The notes under the pieces are model-generated. The model worked only from the letters and a program-made list of their open reading frames with translations, was not told the DNA's origin and searched no databases. DNA of 10,202 bases, taken from assembly GCF_040392825.1 (NCBI RefSeq), contig NZ_JBEBVH010000138.1:1-10202 (forward strand), in the 5' to 3' direction. Shown piece after piece: positions 1-7,205 of this stretch. Source of the stretch: Pseudopedobacter sp040392825 (lineage in GTDB: Bacteria > Bacteroidota > Bacteroidia > Sphingobacteriales > Sphingobacteriaceae). Within the stretch, counting starts at the first letter, position 1. Each line of letters opens with the position of its first letter. The position numbers and the translations under genes are program-made.

Positions 1-461
1 GACTAAATAGAGCAATTGTTTATAAAACGCCTTGCGTAAATGACATGTCTGGTAAGGTGAGTCCATACTTTGTAGAGCTATATCTTAAAAACAAACATTA
101 CACCGGATGTGGCGATGTATTAGACAAAAGATTATTGATTTCGGGCAATTGGAAGCTATTTAAATTAAAAACCAAAATAATACCTTCTGATGTTGTGGCT
201 AATATAAACTTCGACCTGACGAAAAAAAGTGTATCTGGAAAATTAGGATGTAATGGCTTCGGTACCTCCATAAGCTTCTCCAAAGACATGATGAACCATT
301 TTAAAATAGGAAATATTATAACCACATTAATGGCTTGTAAAGATCTGGCTATAGAAAATGAATTTAAATCGTCTTTACAGCAGGCAAATAATTTCAAACT
401 TGTAAATAACGAGTTACAATTATTAAAAAATGATGAGTTATTGCTTTCTTTCCGGCGGTAA
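1..461 (+). CDS. COG3650-like / META domain protein (5' end outside window)
   Basis: The reading frame is open from the first full codon at position 3 to the TAA at 459-461, so the gene starts before the window and the ATG at 45 is internal. About 152 residues are visible. The first ~40 carry a PC-x3-MSG motif and, about 20 residues on, a Y-x-GCG motif. This pattern is familiar from COG3650 envelope proteins. From about residue 48 (GNWKLFKL) to the end lies a META/HslJ-like domain: a GNW start, a SGKLGCNGF core and a TLMACKD motif. META domains are usually found in lipoproteins or periplasmic proteins, so an exported location is likely, but the N-terminus that would carry the signal is not seen. 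No enzymatic role can be assigned. It ends 10 nt before the signal-peptide start of the DPP5 gene, so the two are probably cotranscribed. Confidence 0.8.
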   Translation, partial: LNRAIVYKTPCVNDMSGKVSPYFVELYLKNKHYTGCGDVLDKRLLISGNWKLFKLKTKIIPSDVVANINFDLTKKSVSGKLGCNGFGTSISFSKDMMNHFKIGNIITTLMACKDLAIENEFKSSLQQANNFKLVNNELQLLKNDELLLSFRR

Positions 462-471
462 ATTTAAATTG

Positions 472-2502
472 ATGAAGAAAAATATATTGGTAAGTATAAT
501 TATGCTAATAACAACTCCCCTGATTGCCCAACAAAAACTTAGTCCGGAAAAACTTTGGCAACTGGGACGTGTAAGCGGAGATGTCATTAACAAGAAAAAA
601 AACGAAGTTATTTACAGCGTCAACTCCGTAAATATTGAGGAAAACAAAGGGAATAAAAATACTTTCGCCATTTCATTAAAAAATGGAAATCCTAAACAAA
701 TCGATGCAGAAAATGAAAGTATTGCTATTGTAAATATTTATCAGGATAAGCTTATTTACCTCAAAAATGATCAGTTATGGTCATGTAGCCTGGATTATAC
801 AGAACATAAACAGTTAACAAATCTGGAAGGCGGTATAGAGAATCCTAAAATCTCCCCTGACGGAAAACATATTCTTTTTACCAAAGAAACCCTGGTTGTA
901 AAAACAGAAGCCAAAGACATTTATCATGATCTTCCAAAAGCAAATGCTTATGTTTTTAATGATTTAAATTATAGACACTGGGACACCTGGGAAGAAGGTA
1001 AATTCAGTCATATCTATATCGCCGGTTTTGAGAATGGCCAACTGTTAAATCTTAAAGATATTATGGAGAACGAGCCTTACGATTCTCCCCAAAAACCTTT
1101 TGGTGGTACAGAAGATATGATTTGGTCTCCAGATAGCAAATCTATTTTATACGTAGCGAAGAAAAAATTTGGAAAAGCTTATGCCACAAGTACAAATACC
1201 GATATCTATAGATATGACCTGCTCACTCAGAAAACCACTAATATTACTGACGGAATGCAAGGCTACGATACGCACCCTTCTTTTAACAAAGATGGTTCAT
1301 TTCTGGCCTGGACAAGTATGGCCGAAGATGGTTACGAATCTGATAAAAATGACATTTATATACTTGATTTAAAAACCGAAAAAAAATACAATTTAACTAA
1401 AGATTGGGACGAGACAGTTTCTGGCTTTATTTGGGGAGAAGACGGAAAATCTATATTCTTTAATGCCTATTATAAAGGTACGCAGCAACTTTATACCATT
1501 AATACTGAAAAAGGCTTTAATTTAATGAGCGTTAGTGATATAAAACAGCTTACCAAAGGACAATGGGATATCAACGCAATACTTGGTCAAATTGGAAACT
1601 TACTGGTAGTGAGCAAAACAGATATGAACCATTCTGCAGAACTATATACATTAAATATTAAAAATGGCAAACTAAACCAGCTAACTCATGTTAACGATTC
1701 GGAATATAAAAATATAGCAAAAAGCAAAGTTGAAGAGCGCTGGATAAAAACTACGGATGGTAAAAGCATGCTGGCTTGGGTAATATATCCTCCAGATTTC
1801 GATTCATCAAAAAAATATCCGGCTCTTTTATATTGTCAGGGCGGGCCTCAATCTGCGGTTTCCCAATTCTATTCTGTAAGATGGAATTTCCAGTTAATGG
1901 CAGCCCAGGGATACATTGTAGTAGCTCCAAACAGGCGCGGTTTACCTGGTTTTGGTGTAGAATGGAACAGGCAGATCAGCGGAGATTGGGGCGGGCAGGC
2001 AATGAAAGATTACCTTGCTGCTATTGATGACATTTCTAAAGAATCTTTCGTAGACAAGAACAGATTAGGATGTGTAGGTGCAAGTTATGGTGGCTATTCG
2101 GTTTATATGCTCGCCGGAATCCATCAAAACCGTTTTAAAACTTTTATAGCCCATAATGGATTGTTCGATCTTAGAAGCTGGTATGGGACAACAGAAGAAC
2201 TCTTTTTCGCTAACAAGGATGTAGGTGGCGCTTATTGGCAGGAAAGTGTTCCAAAGGCTTATAGAGACTTTAATCCAAGTGAATATATTAATAAATGGAA
2301 TACACCAATTCTTATATTCCAGGGAGGCAGAGACTACAGAGTGCCTATCGAACAAGGGCTACAGGCTTATCAGGCCGCACAATTAAAAGGTATTAAAAGC
2401 AGATTGGTTTATTTCCCTGATGAGAACCATTTGGTATTAAAAGCTCAAAATGGAATAGTATGGCAAAGGGAATTTTTTAAATGGCTTGAGGAAACTTTGT
2501 AA
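472..2502 (+). CDS. dpp5: Dipeptidyl peptidase 5-like S9 family serine peptidase
   Basis: This is a secreted S9 (prolyl oligopeptidase family) exopeptidase, expected to release dipeptides from peptides in the periplasm. I chose the ATG at 472 over in-frame ATGs at 430 and 433 because it gives a clean signal peptide (MKKNILVSIIMLITTPLIA, probable cleavage after Ala19) and avoids overlapping the upstream gene; the protein is then 676 residues. WD40-like/PD40 propeller repeats are visible near residues 124, 216, 268 and 318 (SPDGK, SPDSK, NKDGS, GEDGK). The alpha/beta-hydrolase domain occupies roughly 440-676. Its catalytic triad is Ser538 in GASYGGY, Asp621 in GGRDYRVP and His653 in DENHLVL. 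Stretches such as LLYCQGGPQ, the STNTDIY region and QISGDWGGQ closely match what I recall of P. gingivalis DPP5. Substrate preference is inferred from that family. It lies 10 nt behind the META gene and converges on a minus-strand gene across a hairpin. Confidence 0.93.
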   Translation: MKKNILVSIIMLITTPLIAQQKLSPEKLWQLGRVSGDVINKKKNEVIYSVNSVNIEENKGNKNTFAISLKNGNPKQIDAENESIAIVNIYQDKLIYLKNDQLWSCSLDYTEHKQLTNLEGGIENPKISPDGKHILFTKETLVVKTEAKDIYHDLPKANAYVFNDLNYRHWDTWEEGKFSHIYIAGFENGQLLNLKDIMENEPYDSPQKPFGGTEDMIWSPDSKSILYVAKKKFGKAYATSTNTDIYRYDLLTQKTTNITDGMQGYDTHPSFNKDGSFLAWTSMAEDGYESDKNDIYILDLKTEKKYNLTKDWDETVSGFIWGEDGKSIFFNAYYKGTQQLYTINTEKGFNLMSVSDIKQLTKGQWDINAILGQIGNLLVVSKTDMNHSAELYTLNIKNGKLNQLTHVNDSEYKNIAKSKVEERWIKTTDGKSMLAWVIYPPDFDSSKKYPALLYCQGGPQSAVSQFYSVRWNFQLMAAQGYIVVAPNRRGLPGFGVEWNRQISGDWGGQAMKDYLAAIDDISKESFVDKNRLGCVGASYGGYSVYMLAGIHQNRFKTFIAHNGLFDLRSWYGTTEELFFANKDVGGAYWQESVPKAYRDFNPSEYINKWNTPILIFQGGRDYRVPIEQGLQAYQAAQLKGIKSRLVYFPDENHLVLKAQNGIVWQREFFKWLEETL

Positions 2503-2509
2503 AAACCAT

Positions 2510-2547
2510 GTTGCCGCCTATAGGATTTTTAATCCTATGGCGGCAAC
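2510..2547 (-). terminator. Strong hairpin between convergent genes, probable terminator
   Basis: The left arm (2510-2527) and right arm (2531-2547) pair over 17 bp, with one bulged T in the left arm and a 3-nt loop. The outer half is GC-rich (GTTGCCGCC / GGCGGCAAC). It sits 7 nt past the peptidase stop and 6 nt past the stop of the minus-strand DisA_N gene. Read on the minus strand, the stem is followed after three bases by GTTTTT, which resembles an intrinsic terminator tail; on the plus strand there is no T-run. It probably serves the minus-strand gene best and may block transcription in both directions. Confidence 0.7.
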
Positions 2548-2553
2548 CCGTTA

Positions 2554-3693
2554 TTAAATGAGTAAAGTGTCTATCTTATGACACTGTACCATACCACGCT
2601 CTGGCGACCAGGAAAATACAGTAAAGTGTCCATCTTGAGAGGCAACAAACGCAAGAGAATCTCTTTGGTCATACACAAATTGGGCAGCAGAAAGATGTCT
2701 AGTACCTCCTATTTCACTCACAAAAACTTCTTTTACCTCTCCACCAATTACCGGTTCTATAAAAGCCAGCTTCTCTATTTGTTGTTCACTATTAAATTTC
2801 GTGATTTTGGCACCAAAAGCTATTAGTTCATAATTATCATTTAAAATAACAGCTCCATCTATAGCACTTAGCCCTGCAATACTGTCTATTTCTTTTTTCA
2901 CAGTACTTTCCCATATTGTTTCATTTACTGAATCGGAATAATCATTCATCAATTTGGATAAATTGGTAAACAAAGGTTTTAGATGATATTGAATTGGATG
3001 AATGATAGATTTTTTCCAATTGTTATTTGATTTGGGAACGATAAGGACAATTCCCCCTCTTTTATGAGAACGCATACCAACAGCAAGTTGAATCATTACA
3101 TTTACCGTTTCTGTCCTTTTAATATTAGTGTTTAATCCCAACAAATAATTTAATATTTGTGGACTATCTGGCAAAAAAGCGCTATTCTCATTGATGATCT
3201 TAATTTCGTCTCCTTTTAGGATGGCAACATTGGTAAATTTGCCAAAGCCACATAAACGTCTGTGCTTTATTACCAATAAGGCAGGTTCAGACACATCCAG
3301 GACGAAACAAAAATTGGGAATATGTAAGGTTGTACCCCAGATAAATAGCCCATGATCATCATACCAAATCCCTAAATGAATTCCGGGCCCTTCTATTCCG
3401 GGAGCGAGTTTAGTTAAATTTCGAGGAGTTAACCTTAGCTTATTGCCGAACAACAGAGGCTGTTCGGCCTGTTCCGGAGACAAAAAAGCTAACGAAATCT
3501 TAGGAGATCTGGCTTCCTCTGTTCTCAGGCTGGCCCAGAAAGCCGCATCAATCATACTCTCTATTAAAACTGCCTTTGGGAAATTAATAGGTTTTTCAAC
3601 TTCAGAATTAACATCAAGCAAATATTGTTCGAAATAATTTTCTAACAGTGGAGCAGTTATTTTAGCAGCTTGGTATGTCGAAGTTGGTGTCAT
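2554..3693 (-). CDS. DACNV sensor-like / DisA_N diadenylate cyclase family protein
   Basis: The protein has 379 residues, with no signal peptide and no obvious membrane segment, so it is probably cytoplasmic. The C-terminal ~130 residues show the DisA_N (DAC) signatures: an IDGAVIL motif with Asp279-Gly280-Ala281, and a GGTRHLSAA motif with Thr331-Arg332-His333, followed by a DSLAFVASQDG segment matching the usual SDA...VVSEE.G region. DAC enzymes condense two ATP into cyclic di-AMP. Two departures are visible: the third residue of the RHR motif is Leu334, and the SEE segment reads Ser352-Gln353-Asp354. The enzyme may therefore be altered, specialised or inactive. Residues ~30-165 (FPKAVLIESMIDAAFWASLRTEE, SPEQ, LTPRNLTKLAP, GLFIWG) resemble the DACNV predicted sensor domain found with DAC domains. 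This differs from the membrane-bound CdaA/DacA cyclase usual in Bacteroidota. It stands alone, divergent from a toxin-antitoxin pair. The family call is firm; activity is inference. Confidence 0.85.
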   Translation of the reverse strand: MTPTSTYQAAKITAPLLENYFEQYLLDVNSEVEKPINFPKAVLIESMIDAAFWASLRTEEARSPKISLAFLSPEQAEQPLLFGNKLRLTPRNLTKLAPGIEGPGIHLGIWYDDHGLFIWGTTLHIPNFCFVLDVSEPALLVIKHRRLCGFGKFTNVAILKGDEIKIINENSAFLPDSPQILNYLLGLNTNIKRTETVNVMIQLAVGMRSHKRGGIVLIVPKSNNNWKKSIIHPIQYHLKPLFTNLSKLMNDYSDSVNETIWESTVKKEIDSIAGLSAIDGAVILNDNYELIAFGAKITKFNSEQQIEKLAFIEPVIGGEVKEVFVSEIGGTRHLSAAQFVYDQRDSLAFVASQDGHFTVFSWSPERGMVQCHKIDTLLI

Positions 3694-3797
3694 AAATAAA
3701 TTTGGATAGAGAATTATTTAAAATTAAGCTTTAGAGATAATATTTTGTAAAGAATTTTTATATTCCTATAAGCTTTAGGAAATATAGTTTAAAAGCA

Positions 3798-3829
3798 TTT
3801 CGGTATTACGTATAAAATAAATATTTTTG
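3798..3829 (+). promoter_or_regulatory. Bacteroidota-type promoter for the antitoxin-toxin operon
   Basis: A TATTTTTG box at 3822-3829 matches the -7 consensus TAnnTTTG exactly. A TTTC at 3798-3801 lies 20 nt upstream and matches the -33 TTTG in three of four bases. The start of transcription would fall near 3834, leaving a leader of about 20 nt before the antitoxin ATG at 3856. Confidence 0.6.
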
Positions 3830-3843
3830 TCGTATAAAATAAA
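3809..3843 (+). repeat. 13-bp direct repeat over the toxin-antitoxin promoter, possible operator
   Basis: CGTATAAAATAAA occurs twice, at 3809-3821 and 3831-3843. The copies start 22 bp apart, about two helical turns, so they face the same side of the DNA. The first copy fills the spacer just before the -7 box and the second covers the expected transcription start. This is the arrangement expected for a site where a ribbon-helix-helix antitoxin represses its own operon. The repeat is AT-rich, so chance cannot be excluded. Confidence 0.55.
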
Positions 3844-3855
3844 CAATAAATAGTT

Positions 3856-4110
3856 ATGGACTCAAAGATTACTTTGTCTTTTGACGAACAGGTGATTAAA
3901 GAGGCGAAAGAATTTGCTTCCAGAAATAACATTAGTCTATCCAGACTTACTGAGTTTATATTTAGACAAATGACTTCAAAAAATTATCAAAACCTGGAAG
4001 AATTACCAATAGCAGATTGGGTAAATATGGTAGCAGAAGAAAGGCCCGAATATTCCAAGACGACCTCCAGAAAAAAATCTAAAGCGGAATTTTTTAATTC
4101 TAAGAAATGA
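3856..4110 (+). CDS. Ribbon-helix-helix antitoxin, DUF6364-like
   Basis: This is an 84-residue protein. Residues 1-40 look like a ribbon-helix-helix fold: a short beta strand (KITLSFD), a helix (EQVIKEAKEFASRNN), the turn ISLSRL and a second helix. This is typical of DUF6364 and VapB-like antitoxins. The strand would bind operator DNA as a dimer. The C-terminal half (from about residue 50, IADWVNMVAEERPEYS, ending in a Lys/Ser-rich tail) would wrap the toxin and block its active site. The stop overlaps the start of the PIN gene by ATGA (4107-4110), indicating translational coupling. A direct repeat over its promoter suggests autoregulation. The family call is from pattern recognition; function is inferred from the pairing. 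Confidence 0.82.
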   Translation: MDSKITLSFDEQVIKEAKEFASRNNISLSRLTEFIFRQMTSKNYQNLEELPIADWVNMVAEERPEYSKTTSRKKSKAEFFNSKK

Positions 4111-4538
4111 GAATTTTTGTGGACGCCAATATATTGGTTGCCGTTTTAAATAAGCAATATCCATTGTTTCCTTATGCCGCCAGGATATTAAGCCTATCAG
4201 ATAAACCTAACATGCAGGTTTATACGTCTCCAATTTGTCTTGCCATTGCATTTTATTTTGCGGAAAAAAAAAGTGGAACTCGACAAGCAAAAAATAAAAT
4301 TTCTGTTTTATCCGAAAAACTAGAAATTACAATTACCGATCAACGCGCAGTTAAACTTGCTATAGAGAATCCAGCTGTTCATGACTTTGAAGATGGGCTA
4401 GAATATTACTCGGCAATATTATCTGACTGCGAAGTCATTCTTACAGAAGACGTAAACGACTTTTATTTTTCAGACATTCCGGTATATAATTGTAGTGCTT
4501 TTATTTCTAATCTGGAACTTAGTAAACTAAATCGTTAG
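4107..4538 (+). CDS. PIN-domain ribonuclease toxin (VapC-like)
   Basis: This is a 143-residue PIN-domain protein, the usual size for a VapC-type toxin. PIN toxins are Mg2+-dependent RNases, often cutting tRNA or rRNA. The expected acidic residues are visible: Asp6 in FVDANILV, Glu53 in the second helix region, Asp96 in HDFEDGLEYYSA (with Asp93 and Glu95 nearby), and Asp118 in TEDVNDFYF, matching the usual TxNxxDF ending. The gene appears intact. It overlaps the antitoxin gene by 4 nt, so the pair forms a type II toxin-antitoxin operon. The RNA target cannot be read from sequence. The gene converges on the suhB-like gene with only 41 nt between them and no clear terminator hairpin. Confidence 0.87.
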   Translation: MRIFVDANILVAVLNKQYPLFPYAARILSLSDKPNMQVYTSPICLAIAFYFAEKKSGTRQAKNKISVLSEKLEITITDQRAVKLAIENPAVHDFEDGLEYYSAILSDCEVILTEDVNDFYFSDIPVYNCSAFISNLELSKLNR

Positions 4539-4579
4539 CTTCGTACGTTTCAAGTATCAATTCTATCCGGATATTTTAG

Positions 4580-5395
4580 CTAGTTGTAATATTTCGCAAA
4601 GTATTTTTTTATTATCCCGATAAGTTCTTCAGAAATATGGGCATTTGTGGCAATAATATCACAATCTTTTAGCATATCTTTTCCGCCTTTGAAATCAAAT
4701 ACCTTGCCTCCCGCCCGTTCTACAATAAACATTCCGGCGGCGATATCCCATGGTTTAAGATTATATTCAAAATACCCATCAAATCTGCCGCAAGCCGTAT
4801 ACACCAGGTCTACAGAAGCAGCTCCAATCCTTCTTAGCCCGTGACAGTTCTGAATAAGATCTCCAAAAAGTTCCATATATGTGTCTTTTCTGGTAAAATC
4901 ATAATAAGGAAAACCGGTGGCCATTAAAGTATCTGCCACTTTTTTATTTTCGGACACCTGAATGATTTTTCCGTCTAAATACGCTGAACTGTCTTTCCAC
5001 GCATAAAAACACTCGCTTTTTCCGATCTCGTAAACAACTCCGATAACTATTTCATCTAAATATTTTAGAGCTATACTAACCGCATAAGCTGGAATTCCAT
5101 GGATAAAATTGGTGGTTCCATCCAAAGGGTCGATGATCCAATTATAAGTGTCAGATATATGAGTATCCTTATTTTCTTCAGCTATAAAACCGGCCCCAGC
5201 AATTAAAGGCTCCAAACCCGCTATGATTTGATTTTCTACTGTTTTATCTACATAAGAAACCAAGTCATTTTTGCCTTTAAACTCAATACTATTGATTGAA
5301 AAAGCTTCGCGTTCCTGTCTGATAAATGCACCGGCATTTTTAGCTATCTCGACAACTTTTTGACAAATATCCTGATAATCAATCATCATTTTCAT
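4580..5395 (-). CDS. suhB: Inositol monophosphatase family protein
   Basis: At 271 residues this has the usual length for the Mg2+-dependent IMPase/SuhB family, which hydrolyses myo-inositol-1-phosphate and related sugar phosphates. Metal and substrate motifs are complete: Glu73 in GFIAEEN, Asp89 and Asp92 in WIIDPLDGTTNF, and Asp217 in WDIAAGMF, followed by ERAGG. The start overlaps the 3' end of the gtrA-like gene by 17 nt. Three ATGs (5395, 5389, 5386) lie within the first four codons and the true one cannot be chosen. It is the last gene of the minus-strand run. Whether the substrate is inositol phosphate, another sugar phosphate or a nucleotide such as PAP is not decidable here, so the symbol indicates family only. 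Confidence 0.9.
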   Translation of the reverse strand: MKMMIDYQDICQKVVEIAKNAGAFIRQEREAFSINSIEFKGKNDLVSYVDKTVENQIIAGLEPLIAGAGFIAEENKDTHISDTYNWIIDPLDGTTNFIHGIPAYAVSIALKYLDEIVIGVVYEIGKSECFYAWKDSSAYLDGKIIQVSENKKVADTLMATGFPYYDFTRKDTYMELFGDLIQNCHGLRRIGAASVDLVYTACGRFDGYFEYNLKPWDIAAGMFIVERAGGKVFDFKGGKDMLKDCDIIATNAHISEELIGIIKKYFAKYYN

Positions 5396-5864
5396 TTCTA
5401 AAGGTGAACAATCTATGAATGTAGTAGCTAGCTATTCCTAGGCTTAACAAAGCGGCAACTCTTGCAAATGTTGGCCAAAAGTTAAACACTTCCACAAAGA
5501 TTTTTAATAAAATGTAATTAGCGAAGAAACCTAAACAAGCAACTAATACAAATCTGCTGAATTGCTGTCTGTTTTTTAAGGTAGAATCTGTGAAAACTAA
5601 AAATTTAGTTATAATAAAGTTTACAAGAACTCCAAAAGAGTAAGAAATTATAAAGGAAAACTCATGTGCCTTAATCAATTTATCTCCAATCAGGACATCC
5701 GAATGGTTTATGATAAAGTTGATAATAATGTAGTAAGCAATAGAATCTGCTACAGCTGCAACTCCTGCAGAGAGAAAAAAACGAACAATCTGATTATTCG
5801 TGAAGGTTTGCCAGGTAGATAGTTCTTTTTTTTCTGTAGTTGTATTTATCGATTTAAATTCCAA
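5379..5864 (-). CDS. GtrA family membrane protein
   Basis: This is a 161-residue protein with about four transmembrane helices (roughly 28-50, 68-91, 103-124, 131-150). The pattern is of the GtrA family: RFFLSAGVAAVAD at the start of helix 1, NFIITKFLVF after helix 2, and YYIHRLFTFR at the end. GtrA-like proteins are associated with moving or flipping polyprenyl-linked sugars during envelope polysaccharide decoration; the substrate here is unknown. The reading frame contains no ATG at all. The best start is TTG at 5864, preceded by AAAGGA only 2 nt upstream, and the frame is closed by TGA about 20 nt upstream. The gene lies 13 nt after mtaB and overlaps suhB by 17 nt, so it is probably made from a shared transcript. 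Confidence 0.85.
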   Translation of the reverse strand: MEFKSINTTTEKKELSTWQTFTNNQIVRFFLSAGVAAVADSIAYYIIINFIINHSDVLIGDKLIKAHEFSFIISYSFGVLVNFIITKFLVFTDSTLKNRQQFSRFVLVACLGFFANYILLKIFVEVFNFWPTFARVAALLSLGIASYYIHRLFTFRNENDD

Positions 5865-5877
5865 GATCCTTTGCAGA

Positions 5878-7197
5878 TTAATGAGTCAGAACCTCTGTTA
5901 CCTCTTCGCCATGCATTTCCCCGTCAGGCAATACGTATTCGAACTTTACAGTTTTAATTTCGTTCACTAAAAGTGGATCATATTGGGCTTTGACTTTAAC
6001 ATAATTCTTACTGAAACCATGCATAAAACCTTCTTTCAGATCACCCTCAAATAAAACCTCACCGGTTTTTCCTATTTGTGTTTCATAAAATGCCCTTCTT
6101 TTCTTATCTGAAAGAATATGCAGCATTTTGCTTCTGTCTGCCCTTTGCGAACCGGGGACACTACCATCCATTTCTGCTGCCGGAGTATTCTCTCGCTCAG
6201 AATAAGTGAATACATGTAAATAGGATATATTCAACTCATTAAGAAAATTATAGGTATCTAAGAAATCGTCTCTCATTTCACCTGGAAAACCAACAATTAC
6301 ATCAACTCCTATACAACAGTCAGGCATAATTCTTTTAATTTCCTGAACTCTTTCTATATATAATTCTCTTTTATATCTTCTCCGCATTAAGCTCAGGATT
6401 TTGTTCGATCCGGATTGCAACGGCATATGAAAATGAGGGACAAATCTTTTAGATTGGGCTACGAATTCTATAATTTCGGAGCTTAAAAGGTTGGGTTCAA
6501 TAGAAGAGATTCTAATCCTGTCAATTCCTTCGACTTCATCTAATGCTTTTACCAGGTCAATGAATTTATCTTCACGCTTTCCATTTCTTATTCCAAAATC
6601 ACCAATATTTACACCTGTAAGTACAATTTCCTTTATGCCTGAATTTGCTATCTCTCTCGCCTGCTTCACTATATTTTCTATAGTATCGCTTCTACTTTCG
6701 CCTCTGGCTAGCGGAATAGTACAAAATGTACAAGAATAATCGCAACCATCCTGAACTTTTAAAAAGGTTCTCGTTCTGTCTCCAAACGAATAAGATGCAA
6801 CAAATTCGTTTGTTTCTTCTATTGGTTTATTGAAAATTTCTGCTTTTGGCTTTTTAGTAAGATCCTGGATATGCTCTAGCAATTGAAATTTCTCTGCAGC
6901 CCCCAATACCACGTCTACCCCTTCTATCTCCGAAATCTCCTTTGGCTTAAGCTGTGCGTAGCAACCAACAATAGCTATATATGCATTTGGAGAATATTTA
7001 AGTGCTTCTTTAACAACCTTCCGGCATTTTTTATCTGCATTTTCTGTTACAGAACATGTATTAATAACGTAAACATCAGCTTTGTCGGTAAATTCTACCG
7101 TACTAAAGCCGGCATCCTGAAACTGCCTGCCTATCGTGGATGTTTCTGAATAATTTAATTTACATCCTAAGGTGTAAAAAGCAACCCTTTTATTCAT
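5878..7197 (-). CDS. mtaB: tRNA t6A37 methylthiotransferase MtaB
   Basis: This is a radical-SAM methylthiotransferase that converts t6A37 to ms2t6A37 in ANN-decoding tRNAs. I place the start at the ATG at 7197 (439 residues) rather than the in-frame ATG at 7233, because homologues begin right at the MNKRVAFYTLGCKLN segment and a promoter lies between the two. The N-terminal UPF0004 domain carries three cluster cysteines: Cys12 (LGCKLN), Cys48 (NTCSVT) and Cys79 (VGCYAQ). The radical-SAM motif CxxxCxxC is Cys152, Cys156 and Cys159 (DGCDYSCTFC). The C-terminal TRAM-like region follows from about residue 370. The GCKLNYSET signature favours MtaB over MiaB, which usually has GCQMN. It lies 73 nt downstream of ubiX and 13 nt upstream of the gtrA-like gene. 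Confidence 0.93.
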   Translation of the reverse strand: MNKRVAFYTLGCKLNYSETSTIGRQFQDAGFSTVEFTDKADVYVINTCSVTENADKKCRKVVKEALKYSPNAYIAIVGCYAQLKPKEISEIEGVDVVLGAAEKFQLLEHIQDLTKKPKAEIFNKPIEETNEFVASYSFGDRTRTFLKVQDGCDYSCTFCTIPLARGESRSDTIENIVKQAREIANSGIKEIVLTGVNIGDFGIRNGKREDKFIDLVKALDEVEGIDRIRISSIEPNLLSSEIIEFVAQSKRFVPHFHMPLQSGSNKILSLMRRRYKRELYIERVQEIKRIMPDCCIGVDVIVGFPGEMRDDFLDTYNFLNELNISYLHVFTYSERENTPAAEMDGSVPGSQRADRSKMLHILSDKKRRAFYETQIGKTGEVLFEGDLKEGFMHGFSKNYVKVKAQYDPLLVNEIKTVKFEYVLPDGEMHGEEVTEVLTH

Positions 7198-7205
7198 AAT
7201 TTCCG

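Noticed and set aside
98..397. Minus-strand 99-codon frame opposite the META domain gene
   Set aside because: The plus strand has clear domain motifs and the minus frame shows none.
45..461. ATG at 45 as the real start of the META protein
   Set aside because: The frame is open to the window edge and the residues before it (PC-x3 just ahead of MSG) belong to the conserved segment.
430..471. Start of the DPP5 gene at ATG 430 or 433
   Set aside because: It would add residues ahead of a clear signal peptide and overlap the META gene; the ATG at 472 fits better.
3719..3726. TAATTTTA as a -7 box for the DisA_N gene
   Set aside because: It lacks the conserved final G and no TTTG is found at the right distance.
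4539..4579. Terminator between the PIN toxin and suhB
   Set aside because: No stem longer than a few base pairs and no suitable T-run is visible.
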